DNA of 64,000 nucleotides, from positions 62,001 to 126,000 of the forward strand of contig JAQGNE010000017.1 of assembly GCA_028291985.1 (NCBI GenBank), given 5' to 3'. The translations under genes were made by a program, and so were the position numbers. Below, one piece after another: positions 10,033-20,459 of the stretch (position 1 is its first letter; each line of letters starts with the position of its first letter). Below the pieces are notes generated by a model, which searched no databases, was not told the origin of the DNA, and saw only the letters and a program-made list of their open reading frames with translations. This DNA is from Polaromonas sp. (GTDB lineage: Bacteria; Pseudomonadota; Gammaproteobacteria; Burkholderiales; Burkholderiaceae_C).

Positions 10033-11079
10033 GTGACGATACGCCTAGCTGCGCTTGTCGACGCGCTGGCTCCCGGTTTCAGCGCCAGGTTGATAGGTGA
10101 CCCGGGCCTGCTTATCGAACGCATTGCACCGCTTGAGACCGCTTCTGCGTCCGATCTCAGCTTTCTTTCCCACCCCAAATATGCATCTAGGCTTGCAAGC
10201 TCGCAAGCAGGTTGCGTGATCGTGTCACCCGCTGTTGAAGTGCTTGCCGTGCAGCGCGGTGCTTGCATTGTGGTGGCTGATCCCTACCTTTACTTCGCAC
10301 GCGCCACCCAGGTCTGGAAGCGCGCTCATGCCCACGAGGCTGAGACGGGCATCCATCCGAGTGCGTTTGTAGACCCTCTAGCGAAACTGGCACCCGGCGT
10401 TTCAGTGGGCGCGTTTTCCGTCGTGGCATCGGGTGCGGTGATCGAGGAAGGCGTACGCATTGCTGCGCATTGCGTGATTGGTCGGCAGGCGGTCATTGGG
10501 CGGGAGACCTGTCTTTCAGCCCGCGTAACTGTGGGTGAGAACTGCTCGCTGGGTCAACGCTGCATCGTTCACCCAGGTGTTGTGGTGGGCGCTGACGGCT
10601 TTGGTTTTGCACCCGACAACGGACGTTGGGAAAAGATCGAGCAACTTGGCGCGGTGCGCATAGGCGATGACGTCGAGATTGGCGCCAACACCTGCATCGA
10701 CCGCGGCGCACTGGAGGACACCGTCCTTGAAAACGGCGTGAAGCTCGACAACCTGATTCAGATTGGCCACAACGTTCATATCGGCCAGCACACCGCTGTA
10801 GCGGGATGTGCAGGCGTTGCTGGCAGCGCGCGTATCGGCGCCCACTGCACCATAGGCGGCGGCGCTGTGGTTTTGGGCCACCTTACGCTGGCGGATCATG
10901 TGCATATTTCAGCCGCATCCGTTGTGACCCGGTCGATTTTGAAGCCAGGCCAGTACAGCGGCTTCTTCCCCATCGACGACAATGCCGCGTGGGAAAAGAA
11001 CGCAGCCACTTTAAAACAGCTGCATCTGATGCGCGACCGGCTCCGGCGTGCAGAGAAATTTATGCCCGGGCGTGACTGA
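10033..11079 (+). CDS. lpxD: UDP-3-O-(3-hydroxyacyl)glucosamine N-acyltransferase
   Basis: 348 residues. It performs the third step of lipid A synthesis, acylating the 2-amino group using hydroxyacyl-ACP. An N-terminal uridine-binding domain (about 1-100, with LSFLSHPKY) is followed by left-handed parallel beta-helix hexapeptide repeats (about 105-310). [20 protein letters not shown] contains the conserved catalytic His. The start is GTG, 24 bases after skp. It begins the lpxD-fabZ-lpxA-lpxB cluster. Confidence 0.96.
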   Translation: MTIRLAALVDALAPGFSARLIGDPGLLIERIAPLETASASDLSFLSHPKYASRLASSQAGCVIVSPAVEVLAVQRGACIVVADPYLYFARATQVWKRAHAHEAETGIHPSAFVDPLAKLAPGVSVGAFSVVASGAVIEEGVRIAAHCVIGRQAVIGRETCLSARVTVGENCSLGQRCIVHPGVVVGADGFGFAPDNGRWEKIEQLGAVRIGDDVEIGANTCIDRGALEDTVLENGVKLDNLIQIGHNVHIGQHTAVAGCAGVAGSARIGAHCTIGGGAVVLGHLTLADHVHISAASVVTRSILKPGQYSGFFPIDDNAAWEKNAATLKQLHLMRDRLRRAEKFMPGRD

Positions 11080-11110
11080 CAGGTCTCGCAGGCGGAACTC
11101 TAGACAAAAT

Positions 11111-11551
11111 ATGATGGATATTCACGCGATTCTCAAACAGCTGCCGCATCGCTACCCGATCTTGCTGGTCGATCGGGTGCTTGAAATTGAAAAAGGCAAA
11201 AGCATCAAGGCGCTGAAAAACGTCACCATCAATGAACCGTTCTTCATGGGTCACTTCCCCCACCACCCAGTGATGCCGGGCGTGCTGATACTTGAGGCAA
11301 TGGCCCAGGCTGCGGCCTTGCTCGCATTCGAAACCCTTGGCGTAACGCCCGATGACAAGACCGTGTACTACTTCGCAGGCATCGATGGCGCCCGCTTCAA
11401 GCGTCCTGTCGAGCCTGGCGATCAGTTGATCATGGACGTCACGCTGGACCGCATGAAATCGGGAATTTTCAAGTTCAAGGGCATCACCCGCGTCGCCGAC
11501 AACGTGGTCTGCGAGGCCGAGTTGATGTGCACCATGCGCACAATTGCCTGA
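11111..11551 (+). CDS. fabZ: 3-hydroxyacyl-ACP dehydratase FabZ
   Basis: 146 residues, hot-dog fold. It dehydrates 3-hydroxyacyl-ACP in fatty acid elongation and competes with LpxA and LpxD for the same substrate. [13 protein letters not shown] and the active-site segment [20 protein letters not shown] carry the catalytic His and Glu. I start at the ATG at 11111 (a second ATG follows at 11114), because the upstream in-frame extension overlaps lpxD and is not conserved in the family. Confidence 0.95.
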   Translation: MMDIHAILKQLPHRYPILLVDRVLEIEKGKSIKALKNVTINEPFFMGHFPHHPVMPGVLILEAMAQAAALLAFETLGVTPDDKTVYYFAGIDGARFKRPVEPGDQLIMDVTLDRMKSGIFKFKGITRVADNVVCEAELMCTMRTIA

Positions 11552-11566
11552 ACCTGGCCCGCTGTC

Positions 11567-12427
11567 ATGACGCCAGGCGCTTTACCCGCTGCATCAGCCG
11601 CAACTCTCGTCGCAGATCCAGTGGCAACAACGTTTACCGGTATCCATCCCACTGCCATCATTGAGCCTGGCGCCGAGCTGCATCCATCCGTCAGCATTGG
11701 TCCCTATACGGTGGTAGGTCCGCATGTACGGATGGGTGCAGGCACGACGGTGGGCGCGCACTGCGTGATCGAAGGCCACACCACCATCGGCTGCGACAAC
11801 CGAATATTTCAATTCAACTCGCTCGGCGCAATTCCGCAGGACAAGAAGTATGCGGGTGAGCCCTGCGAACTGGTCATTGGTGACCGCAACACGATACGCG
11901 AGTTTTGTACCTTCAATATCGGCTCGCCGAGCGGCGGGGCGGTGACGCGGGTTGGTAACGACAACTGGATCATGGCCTATGTGCACCTGGCCCATGACTG
12001 TCAGGTGGGCAGCCACACGATTTTTGCCAACAACTCGCAGCTGGCCGGTCATGTGCAGGTTGGCGACTGGGTCATCCTGGGCGGTTTTACCGTGGTTCAT
12101 CAGTTTGTACGCCTGGGCGCGCACAGCATGACAGCGATGTGTTCCCTGTTGTTCGCCGACTTGCCGCCCTTTGTGATGTGCCAGGGTCAGCCTGCAGCGG
12201 CCCGGTCGATGAACTTCGAAGGCTTGCGCCGCAGGGGTTTTTCAGCTGAACGTCTCGCGGCAGTGAAGGCCATGCACAAGCATATCTATCGCGAAGACCT
12301 GACCCTCGAGCAGGGCAGGCTGCGCATAGCTGAACTGGCCGGCAGGTTTCCAGAATCGGTACCAGATGTCGAGATGATGTCGTCCTTTCTGGCACTGGTC
12401 TCGCCGCAGCGTGGAATTGTGCGATAG
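11567..12427 (+). CDS. lpxA: UDP-N-acetylglucosamine O-acyltransferase
   Basis: 286 residues, about 24 longer than the E. coli enzyme because of an N-terminal Ala-rich extension before [14 protein letters not shown]. It performs the first lipid A step. A left-handed beta-helix with hexapeptide repeats spans about 25-210; [20 protein letters not shown] contains the catalytic His, and [15 protein letters not shown] matches the family. The start could lie further in, but no clearly better codon is seen. It is 15 bases after fabZ. Confidence 0.95.
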   Translation: MTPGALPAASAATLVADPVATTFTGIHPTAIIEPGAELHPSVSIGPYTVVGPHVRMGAGTTVGAHCVIEGHTTIGCDNRIFQFNSLGAIPQDKKYAGEPCELVIGDRNTIREFCTFNIGSPSGGAVTRVGNDNWIMAYVHLAHDCQVGSHTIFANNSQLAGHVQVGDWVILGGFTVVHQFVRLGAHSMTAMCSLLFADLPPFVMCQGQPAAARSMNFEGLRRRGFSAERLAAVKAMHKHIYREDLTLEQGRLRIAELAGRFPESVPDVEMMSSFLALVSPQRGIVR

Positions 12428-12457
12428 CGCCGTGCAGCCGCGGCTTGCCGCCGTTCC

Positions 12458-13657
12458 ATGCCCATGACACCCTCTGAACCGATGGCTGGCGCACTTGTCG
12501 CAGATCCCCGGATCGCCATGGTCGCCGGCGAGACGTCTGGTGATATGCTCGCCGGCTTGTTGCTCGACGGGTTGGTTGCCCGTTGGCCGGCGTTGCGTGC
12601 GGCTGGCATCGGCGGGTTGCACATGAAGTCACGTGGTTTTGACGCTTGGTGGCCGAGCGAAAAGCTGGCGGTGCGCGGCTATGTGGAGGTGCTGCGCCAT
12701 TACTGCGAAATCGTCGCCATTCGAGATCGGTTGAAAACCCGGCTGCTCGAACCCGGCGCTAATCAACCCGATATTTTTATCGGCGTGGACGCGCCTGATT
12801 TCAATCTGGATTTGGCCAGGGCATTGAAATCACAGGGCATCAAAACCGTGCAGTTCGTCAGCCCGTCCGTTTGGGCCTGGCGCCCAGAACGGGTTGAAAA
12901 AATTCGCTGCAGCGTAGACCATGTGCTGTGCATTTTTCCGTTCGAGCCGGCGCTACTGGCCGCGCACGGTATTGCCGCTACCTATGTGGGTCACCCGCTG
13001 GCCAGTGTCATTCCGCTTGAACCTGATCGCGCGGCGGCGCGGCGCAAGCTGGGGTTGGCGGATCAGGATACGGTGATTGCGCTGCTGCCCGGCAGCCGCG
13101 CTTCAGAGGTCAAATACCTCGTGCATAGATTTTTTAGGGCTGCAGCCCTTATCCTGCATGGGCAGCCTGCTATTAAGTTCATAGTTCCAGCGGTTCCTGC
13201 GCTTAAGTCAGTCATCGAGCGTGCTGCAGCGCAAACCGGTTTGCAGGCAAGTTTGCAGGTTCTGGATGGGCAGTCGCACACCGCATTGGCTGCCTGCGAT
13301 GTCACCCTGATCGCCAGCGGCACAGCCACGCTGGAAGCCGCGCTTTTCAAGCGGCCCATGGTGATTGCCTACAACATGAACTGGCTGTCCTGGCAGATCA
13401 TGAAACGAAAAAAACTGCAGCCCTGGGTTGGTCTGCCCAACATCCTGTGCGAAGATTTTGTCGTGCCAGAGTTGCTTCAGAACGCCGCCACACCAGAGGC
13501 ACTTGCAGCTGCCGTTTTGCAGTGGTTGCAGCGCACGCCCGCAGCGGCCGAGAAAAAAAGCGCTGTCGAAAAACGATTTACAAAGCTGCACCTGACCTTG
13601 CGGCGCGATACCTCCCAGTTGGCCACCGATGCGATCCAGAAAATTCTTGAAGGCTGA
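12458..13657 (+). CDS. lpxB: Lipid-A-disaccharide synthase
   Basis: 399 residues. LpxB condenses UDP-2,3-diacylglucosamine with lipid X to form the disaccharide core of lipid A at the inner membrane face. [14 protein letters not shown] near the N-terminus, [17 protein letters not shown], and [11 protein letters not shown] and [13 protein letters not shown] are family hallmarks (GT-B fold). A copy of the GCTAY-N7-RTAGC repeat lies antisense within codons for about residues 225-243, yet the encoded segment still fits the family alignment. The 3' end overlaps rnhB by 29 bases. Confidence 0.95.
   Translation: MPMTPSEPMAGALVADPRIAMVAGETSGDMLAGLLLDGLVARWPALRAAGIGGLHMKSRGFDAWWPSEKLAVRGYVEVLRHYCEIVAIRDRLKTRLLEPGANQPDIFIGVDAPDFNLDLARALKSQGIKTVQFVSPSVWAWRPERVEKIRCSVDHVLCIFPFEPALLAAHGIAATYVGHPLASVIPLEPDRAAARRKLGLADQDTVIALLPGSRASEVKYLVHRFFRAAALILHGQPAIKFIVPAVPALKSVIERAAAQTGLQASLQVLDGQSHTALAACDVTLIASGTATLEAALFKRPMVIAYNMNWLSWQIMKRKKLQPWVGLPNILCEDFVVPELLQNAATPEALAAAVLQWLQRTPAAAEKKSAVEKRFTKLHLTLRRDTSQLATDAIQKILEG
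13129..13185 (-). repeat. Dispersed repeat copy, inside lpxB
   Basis: Read on the minus strand, the core is ACTAT-N7-ATAGC (13185-13169; one mismatch to GCTAY-N7-RTAGC), then GCCC, a spacer and GGGCTGCAGCCC, aligning well with the copy at 14432-14490. It is translated in frame as part of LpxB. Confidence 0.6.
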
Positions 13658-14246
13658 ACAGACCGCCTTGTCGTGGGACACCCCGGGCTTGATGGCGGGG
13701 GTTGACGAAGCGGGACGGGGCCCATTGATGGGCCCAGTGGTGGCGGCTGCCGTGATTTTGGACGAGTTGAATCCGATCAAGGGGCTTGCTGATTCCAAAG
13801 CGCTCAGCGCATTGAAACGCGAGAAGCTGTACGACGAGATTCGCGCCAAGGCCCTGTGCTGCTCGATAGCGATGGCGACGGCAGAAGAAATCGACAGCAT
13901 CAATATCTTGCAGGCCACCATGCTGGCCATGAAGCGTGCCGTGGAAGGCTTGCGCCTGAAACCGCAAAAGGTGCTGGTGGATGGCAACCGTCTGCCAACA
14001 CTGGTGATCTTGTCGGAGGCTATTGTGGGCGGTGATGCACTGGTGCCGTGCATATCTGCAGCGTCGATTCTTGCCAAGGTCTACCGTGACCGCTGGTGCG
14101 AAGCGTTCCATCTTGAATATCCCCATTACGGTTTTGCCGGCCACAAGGGGTATTGCACAGCAGAGCATCTGGCAGCGCTGCGCCAGCACGGAGCCTGCCC
14201 GCAACACCGCCGCTCCTTCGCGCCCGTGGCTGAAGTGCTGCGATGA
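13629..14246 (+). CDS. rnhB: Ribonuclease HII
   Basis: 205 residues. RNase HII removes ribonucleotides from DNA and RNA primers. The catalytic acidic residues are in [20 protein letters not shown] and in the DSKALSA and DGNRLP regions; the later [20 protein letters not shown] is a conserved family end. The start overlaps the lpxB 3' end by 29 bases, a gene order (lpxB-rnhB) common in proteobacteria. Its own 3' end overlaps the next gene as ATGA. Confidence 0.95.
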   Translation: MRSRKFLKAEQTALSWDTPGLMAGVDEAGRGPLMGPVVAAAVILDELNPIKGLADSKALSALKREKLYDEIRAKALCCSIAMATAEEIDSINILQATMLAMKRAVEGLRLKPQKVLVDGNRLPTLVILSEAIVGGDALVPCISAASILAKVYRDRWCEAFHLEYPHYGFAGHKGYCTAEHLAALRQHGACPQHRRSFAPVAEVLR

Positions 14247-15028
14247 GCGATGGCCCCGACGTGCCACTGGCACGCATCAGCTCCCGCGACAATCCGCTGA
14301 TCAAGGCGCTGCGCAAGCTGTCGCAAGACAGCACGGCGTACCGCAAGCAGGGCCAGTTATGGCTGGAAGGTGACCATTTGTGCCGTGCGGCACTGGACAG
14401 GGGTCAAAAACCGGTGATGGCGCTATTTTCAGAGTCTTTCTGGCCTCTAGCACAGCAATCCTGGGGGCACGTAGCTATTAAAAACATAGTAATACCTGAC
14501 GCGCTTTTGCCGGAGATCAGTGGCCTGGAATCGCCGGCCCATATGGGTTTTGTTCTGGACTTGCCGGTTGCGCCTCCCTTGAACCCGATTGCGGCGTCGG
14601 TGATCCTTGACCGTGTGCAGGACGCCGGCAATGTGGGCTCCATCCTGCGCAGTGCTTCGGCCTTCGGTTTTGGGCAGGTGATTGCGCTGAAGGGAACAGC
14701 GGCGCTGTGGTCACCCAAGGTGTTGCGGGCAGGCATGGGTGCGCATTTTGGCCTGCACCTGCTTGAGGGCGTGGCCGCGGACTCGCTGGATAAACTTTCT
14801 GTGCCGATCATCGTGACAAGCTCCCACGATGGAAGCTTTTTGCACCAACAAACCCTGCCGATGCCCTGCGCCTGGGCCATGGGGCATGAGGGGCAGGGCG
14901 TTGGTAACGAACTGATGGCGCGGGCGAGCCTGAAGGTGCGCATAGATCAGCCTGGCGGCGAAGAGTCGCTCAATGTCTCCGCCGCTGCCGCGATTTGCCT
15001 TTACGCCAGTTCAATCTTTCACAACTAG
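14243..15028 (+). CDS. SpoU/TrmH-family RNA 2'-O-methyltransferase
   Basis: 261 residues. An N-terminal substrate-binding domain (about 1-95) is followed by the SPOUT knot domain with the three SpoU motifs: [33 protein letters not shown] and [20 protein letters not shown]-dependent 2'-O-methylation of rRNA or tRNA is inferred; the exact target (RlmB, TrmH or other) cannot be read from sequence. The segment [19 protein letters not shown] (about residues 58-80) is encoded by an antisense copy of the dispersed repeat, so this part of the linker is probably repeat-derived. Confidence 0.9.
   Translation: MSDGPDVPLARISSRDNPLIKALRKLSQDSTAYRKQGQLWLEGDHLCRAALDRGQKPVMALFSESFWPLAQQSWGHVAIKNIVIPDALLPEISGLESPAHMGFVLDLPVAPPLNPIAASVILDRVQDAGNVGSILRSASAFGFGQVIALKGTAALWSPKVLRAGMGAHFGLHLLEGVAADSLDKLSVPIIVTSSHDGSFLHQQTLPMPCAWAMGHEGQGVGNELMARASLKVRIDQPGGEESLNVSAAAAICLYASSIFHN
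14432..14490 (-). repeat. Dispersed repeat copy, inside the RNA methyltransferase gene
   Basis: Minus-strand core ACTAT-N7-ATAGC (14490-14472), then TGCCCC, a spacer and GTGCTAGAGGCC. The GCTAGAGGC half matches the intergenic copy at 39008-39066 exactly. It lies wholly within coding sequence. Confidence 0.75.
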
Positions 15029-15230
15029 CACTGGGGCCGGCGCTCGCGGCGCGAGCCATCGGAGACATTTCTTTACCAGCAGGGACCGCGGGACTGGCTT
15101 TGCCAGAGCGCGGGCGCATCGCCTTGCAGGTCGGACTGCGGGATGCAGTCCTTCTGTGTGCCGTCCAAAGCCTGCACTGCAGGCCGGGAGCGTCGGCACT
15201 CAGCCCCTCGGCGGGCAGGGCGCTACACGC

Positions 15231-15259
15231 ACTGAGCAACCATGGGGGCGTTATATAAT
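15231..15259 (+). promoter_or_regulatory. Candidate sigma-70 promoter of carAB
   Basis: A perfect -10 TATAAT lies at 15254-15259. The matching -35 position (15231-15236) is poor, so activation may be needed. The implied start near 15266 would place the whole 15281-15367 hairpin in the mRNA leader. Confidence 0.45.
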
Positions 15260-15280
15260 TGGAGGCTTTTCAAACACAGC

Positions 15281-15367
15281 TTCGCCCAAGCGCCTCGACG
15301 AGCAAACCCCTCACAAAAGTAGCCAGCAAGAGTCTTCACGGACCTTTCTTGTGCACGCTTGGGCGAA
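15281..15367 (+). promoter_or_regulatory. Structured 5' leader upstream of carA
   Basis: A perfect 12-base inverted repeat, TTCGCCCAAGCG at 15281-15292 and its complement at 15356-15367, encloses 63 bases. An inner pair CACAA/TTGTG (15312-15316 with 15349-15353) can stack within it. The element ends 24 bases before the carA GTG and just ahead of its GGAG. No T-run follows, so it is not a plain terminator. I recall no named RNA family for it. Confidence 0.5.
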
Positions 15368-15391
15368 CCGTAACCATGGACGGAGAACCCA

Positions 15392-16597
15392 GTGCTTTTG
15401 TCTCTACAGGGGAGCCTGCCTAACGCCCCGCGCGCCATTTTGGCGCTTGCAGACGGCACCGTTTTTGTCGGTACATCCATCGGAGCCGCAGGCTCCACAG
15501 TTGGCGAGGTGGTTTTCAACACCGCCATGTCCGGGTATCAGGAAATCCTGACCGACCCTAGCTACTGCCAGCAGATCGTCACGCTGACCTATCCGCATAT
15601 CGGCAACTACGGCGTCAATGCCGAGGACGTCGAGGCTGGCAAGGTTTATGCTGCCGGATTGATCATCAAAGACCTTCCCTTGCTGGCATCGAATTTCCGG
15701 TCAACCATGACCCTGTCGCAATATCTGGTGCGCGAAGGAACGGTTGCGATCGCCGATATCGATACCCGCCAGTTGACCCGCCTGCTGCGTAACCACGGTG
15801 CGCAAAACGGCTGCATTCTTGCGCTTGCACCACAGGAAGATGTCAGCGCCGCCAAGATCGAGAAAGCGGTTGCCGCTGCCAGAGCGGCGCCCAGCATGGC
15901 CGGGCTGGATCTGGCAAAAGTGGTTTCGGTCAAGCAGACCTACGAGTGGACTGAAACCGAGTGGAAGCTTGTCAATCTGGAAGGCAAGCCCGGTTATGGC
16001 GTGCAGATCACGCCGCGGTTCCATGTGGTCGCGTTCGACTACGGTGTCAAAAAGAACATATTGCGGATGATGGCCGAACGGGGCGCGCGTATTACGGTGG
16101 TGCCTGCGCAGACACCGGCGAGCGATGTGCTAAAACTTAAGCCAGACGGTATTTTTCTGGCCAACGGTCCAGGTGACCCGGAGCCATGCGACTACGCAAT
16201 TGCTGCGGCCCGCGAATTGATCGAAACCGGTATTCCCACTTTCGGCATTTGTCTGGGACACCAGATCATGGCCCTGGCCAGTGGCGCCAAAACCTTCAAG
16301 ATGAAGTTTGGCCATCATGGCGCGAATCATCCGGTGAAGGACCTCGACAGCGGCCGTGTGAGCATCACCAGCCAGAACCATGGTTTTGCGGTGGACGAGA
16401 AAACGCTGCCGTCCAATTTGCGGGCGACACATATCAGCCTGTTTGACGGCACGCTGCAGGGACTGGCTCGCACCGACAAACCTGCGTTCTGCTTCCAGGG
16501 CCACCCTGAGGCATCGCCTGGTCCGCACGACATTTCATATTTATTTGACCGTTTCACCGCGCTGATGGGACAGGCCGGGGAGAAAAAGAATGCCTAA
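15392..16597 (+). CDS. carA: Carbamoyl phosphate synthase small (glutaminase) subunit
   Basis: 401 residues. CarA hydrolyses glutamine and passes ammonia to CarB for carbamoyl phosphate, the precursor of arginine and pyrimidines. An N-terminal CPSase domain ([31 protein letters not shown]) is followed by a class I glutamine amidotransferase domain, with the nucleophile Cys287 in FGICLGHQ and the catalytic His/Glu in [13 protein letters not shown]. The start is GTG with GGAGAA eight bases upstream. The 3' end overlaps carB by 8 bases, indicating coupled translation of the two subunits. Confidence 0.96.
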   Translation: MLLSLQGSLPNAPRAILALADGTVFVGTSIGAAGSTVGEVVFNTAMSGYQEILTDPSYCQQIVTLTYPHIGNYGVNAEDVEAGKVYAAGLIIKDLPLLASNFRSTMTLSQYLVREGTVAIADIDTRQLTRLLRNHGAQNGCILALAPQEDVSAAKIEKAVAAARAAPSMAGLDLAKVVSVKQTYEWTETEWKLVNLEGKPGYGVQITPRFHVVAFDYGVKKNILRMMAERGARITVVPAQTPASDVLKLKPDGIFLANGPGDPEPCDYAIAAARELIETGIPTFGICLGHQIMALASGAKTFKMKFGHHGANHPVKDLDSGRVSITSQNHGFAVDEKTLPSNLRATHISLFDGTLQGLARTDKPAFCFQGHPEASPGPHDISYLFDRFTALMGQAGEKKNA

Positions 16598-19500
16598 GCG
16601 CACTGACATCAAATCTGTTCTCATCATTGGGGCAGGCCCGATCATCATCGGCCAGGCCTGTGAGTTTGATTACTCTGGCGTTCAGGCCTGCAAGGCGCTG
16701 CGTGAAGAAGGCTACAAGGTCATTTTGATCAATAGCAATCCCGCGACGATCATGACGGACCCGGCTACCGCTGACGTGACCTACATCGAGCCCATCACCT
16801 GGCAAACGGTTGAGAAAATCATTGCCAGGGAGAGGCCCGATGCAATTCTGCCCACCATGGGCGGGCAGACGGCTTTGAACTGCGCGCTTGATTTGTGGCA
16901 CAACGGCGTGCTCGACAAATACAAGGTGGAACTGATCGGTGCCAAGCCAGAAGCAATCGACAAGGCAGAAGACCGCCTCAAGTTCAAGGACGCGATGACC
17001 AAGATCGGTCTGGGGTCGGCCCGCTCCGGCATCGCTCACAGCATGGACGAAGCCTGGACAGTGCAAAGAACCCTGGGTTTCCCAACCGTCATCCGGCCAA
17101 GCTTTACCCTCGGTGGAACCGGTGGCGGCATTGCTTACAACTCGGAAGAGTTTGAAGTCATCTGCAAGCGCGGCCTTGAAGCATCGCCCACCAACGAACT
17201 GCTGATTGAAGAGTCACTGCTGGGCTGGAAAGAATACGAGATGGAAGTCGTGCGCGACACCGCTGACAACTGCATCATCGTCTGCTCCATCGAAAACCTG
17301 GACCCCATGGGTGTACATACCGGGGACTCGATCACCGTGGCGCCTGCGCAGACCTTGACGGACAAGGAGTACCAGATCCTGCGCAATGCGTCGCTGGCAG
17401 TGCTGCGCGAAATCGGTGTGGATACCGGTGGGTCAAATGTGCAGTTCTCGATCAACCCGGTCGATGGCCGCATGGTGGTCATCGAGATGAACCCGCGTGT
17501 GTCCCGCTCGTCTGCGCTGGCTTCCAAGGCAACCGGCTTTCCGATTGCCAAGGTCGCCGCCAAACTGGCTGTAGGCTACACGCTGGATGAATTGCGCAAC
17601 GAAATCACAGGCGGCGCAACGCCTGCCAGTTTCGAGCCCAGCATCGACTATGTTGTCACCAAGATTCCCCGTTTTGCCTTCGAAAAATTCCCGACGGCGG
17701 ATTCGCGCCTGACGACGCAGATGAAGTCGGTGGGCGAAGTAATGGCAATGGGCCGCACTTTTCAGGAGTCTTTTCAAAAGGCGCTGCGCGGGCTTGAAGT
17801 CGGCGTGGACGGCATGAACGAAAAAACGCAGGACCGCGAAGTGCTGGAGAAAGAACTCGGTGCGCCCGGTCCCGACCGCATCTGGTACGTGGGCGACGCC
17901 TTTGCCATGGGCATGAGTGTCGACGAGGTGTTCGCGCTGACCAAAATCGACCCCTGGTTTCTGGTGCAGATCGAGCAGATCGTCAAAATCGAGCTGGAGC
18001 TCGAGACCACATCGCTCGACAAGATCGACGCGGTGACATTGCGCGCACTTAAGCAAAAAGGTTTTTCCGATCGCCGGCTGGCGCGCCAGCTCAAAACCAC
18101 CGACACCGCTATTCGCGAGGCACGGCGCACGCTTGGCGTTCGTCCGGTATACAAGCGTGTGGACACCTGCGCGGCTGAATTTGCTACCAACACAGCCTAC
18201 ATGTATTCGACCTATGAGGCCGAAGGTAGCGAGTGCGAAGCAGCGCCTACCGATAGGAAAAAAATCATGGTGCTGGGCGGTGGCCCCAACCGCATCGGTC
18301 AAGGAATCGAGTTCGACTACTGCTGCGTGCATGCGGCGCTCGCCATGCGTGAGGATGGTTATGAGACCATCATGGTCAACTGCAATCCTGAGACGGTATC
18401 CACCGACTACGACACGAGCGACAGGCTCTACTTCGAGCCGTTGACGCTCGAAGACGTGCTGGAGATCGTCGACAAGGAAAAACCCTTTGGCGTGATCGTG
18501 CAGTACGGCGGCCAGACCCCCTTAAAGCTGGCCCTGGATTTAGAGCGCAACGGCGTTCCCATCATTGGTACTTCGCCCGACATGATCGATGCGGCCGAAG
18601 ACCGCGAGCGGTTTCAAAAGCTGCTGCATGCTCTCAAGCTTCTGCAGCCGCCCAATGCGACAGCCCGTACCGAGCCGGAGGCGCTGGAAAAAGCTGCTGC
18701 GCTGGGTTACCCGCTGGTGGTGCGCCCAAGCTATGTGTTGGGCGGGCGCGCCATGGAGATCGTGCACGAGCAGCGCGACCTGGAGCGTTATATGCGTGAG
18801 GCCGTCAAGGTCAGCCACGATTCACCGGTTCTGCTCGACCGCTTTCTGAATGACGCCATCGAGTGCGACGTTGACTGCATACGGGACTCATCAGGCGCCA
18901 CCTTCATCGGCGGCGTGATGGAGCATATCGAGCAGGCGGGTGTTCACAGCGGCGATTCGGCTTGTTCACTTCCACCTTATTCGCTGAGCAGCGAGACGGT
19001 GGGCGAGATCAAGCGCCAGACGTCAGCCATGGCGGCTGCATTGCATGTTGTCGGCCTCATGAACGTGCAATTTGCCATCCAGAACATCGACGGCAAGGAT
19101 GTCATCTATGTCCTGGAGGTCAACCCGCGTGCGTCGCGCACGGTGCCCTTTGTGAGCAAGGCAACCGGTATTCAGCTGGCCAAGGTAGCGGCACGTTGCA
19201 TGGTGGGTCAATCGCTCGCGTCGCAGGGCATCGGCAAGGAAGTCACGCCGCCTTATTTCAGCGTGAAGGAAGCCGTTTTTCCTTTCGTCAAGTTTCCAGG
19301 CGTCGACACTATTCTTGGCCCGGAAATGAAGTCCACAGGCGAAGTCATGGGCGTTGGCAAGACATTTGGCGAAGCCTTCGTCAAGTCGCAGCTGGGCGCT
19401 GGCACCAAGCTGCCGACGTCTGGCAAGGTATTCCTGACGGTCAAGAACAACGACAAGCAACGTGCGGTTGAAGTGGCGCGCGCTCTGCGTGCGCTGAAGT

Positions 19501-19820
19501 TTGATCTGGTGGCAACCAAGGGCACTGCAGCGACTATCCGGGACGCTGGTATCGAATGCTTGACCGTCAACAAGGTCACCGAAGGCCGGCCGCATGTGGT
19601 GGACATGATCAAGAACAACGAGATCGCTCTGGTGATCAACACCGTGGAAGAGCGCCGCAACGCCATTGCCGATTCGCGCCAGATCCGCACGTCGGCGTTG
19701 CTCGCGCGGGTTACCACCTTCACCACTATTGCCGGAGCAGAAGCCGCCGTTGAAGGCATGAAGTACCTGGACAACCTTAGTGTGTATTCGGTGCAGGAGC
19801 TTCATGCTCAGCTGGGGTGA
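16590..19820 (+). CDS. carB: Carbamoyl phosphate synthase large subunit
   Basis: 1076 residues, full length. Two homologous ATP-grasp halves are visible: the first with [13 protein letters not shown] and [13 protein letters not shown], the second with [14 protein letters not shown] and [14 protein letters not shown]; a C-terminal MGS-like regulatory domain (about 935-1076, [18 protein letters not shown]) binds allosteric effectors such as UMP and ornithine in the E. coli enzyme. It pairs with carA upstream. A hairpin separates it from greA. Confidence 0.97.
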   Translation: MPKRTDIKSVLIIGAGPIIIGQACEFDYSGVQACKALREEGYKVILINSNPATIMTDPATADVTYIEPITWQTVEKIIARERPDAILPTMGGQTALNCALDLWHNGVLDKYKVELIGAKPEAIDKAEDRLKFKDAMTKIGLGSARSGIAHSMDEAWTVQRTLGFPTVIRPSFTLGGTGGGIAYNSEEFEVICKRGLEASPTNELLIEESLLGWKEYEMEVVRDTADNCIIVCSIENLDPMGVHTGDSITVAPAQTLTDKEYQILRNASLAVLREIGVDTGGSNVQFSINPVDGRMVVIEMNPRVSRSSALASKATGFPIAKVAAKLAVGYTLDELRNEITGGATPASFEPSIDYVVTKIPRFAFEKFPTADSRLTTQMKSVGEVMAMGRTFQESFQKALRGLEVGVDGMNEKTQDREVLEKELGAPGPDRIWYVGDAFAMGMSVDEVFALTKIDPWFLVQIEQIVKIELELETTSLDKIDAVTLRALKQKGFSDRRLARQLKTTDTAIREARRTLGVRPVYKRVDTCAAEFATNTAYMYSTYEAEGSECEAAPTDRKKIMVLGGGPNRIGQGIEFDYCCVHAALAMREDGYETIMVNCNPETVSTDYDTSDRLYFEPLTLEDVLEIVDKEKPFGVIVQYGGQTPLKLALDLERNGVPIIGTSPDMIDAAEDRERFQKLLHALKLLQPPNATARTEPEALEKAAALGYPLVVRPSYVLGGRAMEIVHEQRDLERYMREAVKVSHDSPVLLDRFLNDAIECDVDCIRDSSGATFIGGVMEHIEQAGVHSGDSACSLPPYSLSSETVGEIKRQTSAMAAALHVVGLMNVQFAIQNIDGKDVIYVLEVNPRASRTVPFVSKATGIQLAKVAARCMVGQSLASQGIGKEVTPPYFSVKEAVFPFVKFPGVDTILGPEMKSTGEVMGVGKTFGEAFVKSQLGAGTKLPTSGKVFLTVKNNDKQRAVEVARALRALKFDLVATKGTAATIRDAGIECLTVNKVTEGRPHVVDMIKNNEIALVINTVEERRNAIADSRQIRTSALLARVTTFTTIAGAEAAVEGMKYLDNLSVYSVQELHAQLG

Positions 19821-19887
19821 ACGGTCGGGCAGCGTGACCCCGGTCGCGTTGGGTTTATTGCATTAAACTGGATCATCGTTTAAACAC

Positions 19888-19922
19888 ACCGCCGCCAGCC
19901 TACTGGCGGCGGTTTCGCTTTT
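19888..19922 (+). terminator. Hairpin between carB and greA
   Basis: ACCGCCGCCAG (19888-19898) pairs perfectly with 19903-19913 across a CCTA loop, followed by TTCGCTTTT. It can end carAB transcription or act as a leader attenuator for greA, whose ATG is 15 bases downstream of the T-rich tail. Confidence 0.65.
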
Positions 19923-19936
19923 GCAGGAGAGAAAAC

Positions 19937-20413
19937 ATGGCAACCATTCCCATCACCACGCGTGGCGCAGAAAGCCTGAAGGCAGAGCTGCACAAATTGA
20001 AGACGGTCGAGCGTCCATGGGTCATCAATTCGATTTCAGAGGCCCGGGCGCAAGGCGACCTGAGCGAGAACGCCGAGTACGACGCCGCAAAAGATCGCCA
20101 GGGCTTCATCGAAGGGCGAATTCAGGAGATAGAAGGCAAGCTGTCGGCTGCACAGGTTATCGATCCTTCCAGCCTCGATGCGGGGGGCAGGGTCGTTTTC
20201 GGCTCCACCATCGAACTGGAAGATGAAGACAGCGGCGAGAAGGTCACCTACCAGATCGTTGGCGAGGACGAGGCCGACATCAAGCTTGGCCGGGTCAATA
20301 TCAGCTCGCCAATTGCCCGGGCACTGATCGGCAAGAACGAAGGTGACACCGCGGAGGTGCAGGCCCCAGGCGGGCTCAAGCGCTATGAAATCATTGCGGT
20401 GATGTACATCTGA
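19937..20413 (+). CDS. greA: Transcription elongation factor GreA
   Basis: 158 residues, standard length. GreA binds RNA polymerase through the secondary channel and stimulates cleavage of backtracked transcripts. The N-terminal coiled coil carries SENAEYDAAKDRQGFIEGRI with the acidic tip residues, and the C-terminal FKBP-like domain has VTYQIVGEDEADIKLGRVN. A clear AGGAGAG precedes the ATG. The strong hairpin just upstream recalls the attenuated greA leader described in E. coli; that parallel is inference. Confidence 0.96.
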   Translation: MATIPITTRGAESLKAELHKLKTVERPWVINSISEARAQGDLSENAEYDAAKDRQGFIEGRIQEIEGKLSAAQVIDPSSLDAGGRVVFGSTIELEDEDSGEKVTYQIVGEDEADIKLGRVNISSPIARALIGKNEGDTAEVQAPGGLKRYEIIAVMYI

Positions 20414-20459
20414 CGGTTGTTCAACGCTGACACGACAGCCCTTTCGTCATCGAGCTCAC

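Larger units (their letters stand above)
15029..15391. other. Spacer between RNA methyltransferase gene and carA
   Basis: 363 bases. The first 200 are GC-rich with several short inverted repeats (for example GGACTGC and GCAGTCC around 15133-15152) and contain no recognisable gene; short ORFs across it resemble nothing I know. The last 140 bases hold a promoter and structured leader for carA, listed separately. Confidence 0.6.

Noticed and set aside
14973..15551. Open frames across the spacer before carA
   Set aside because: They cross the carA leader hairpin and the true carA start, have no ribosome site and no recognisable domain.
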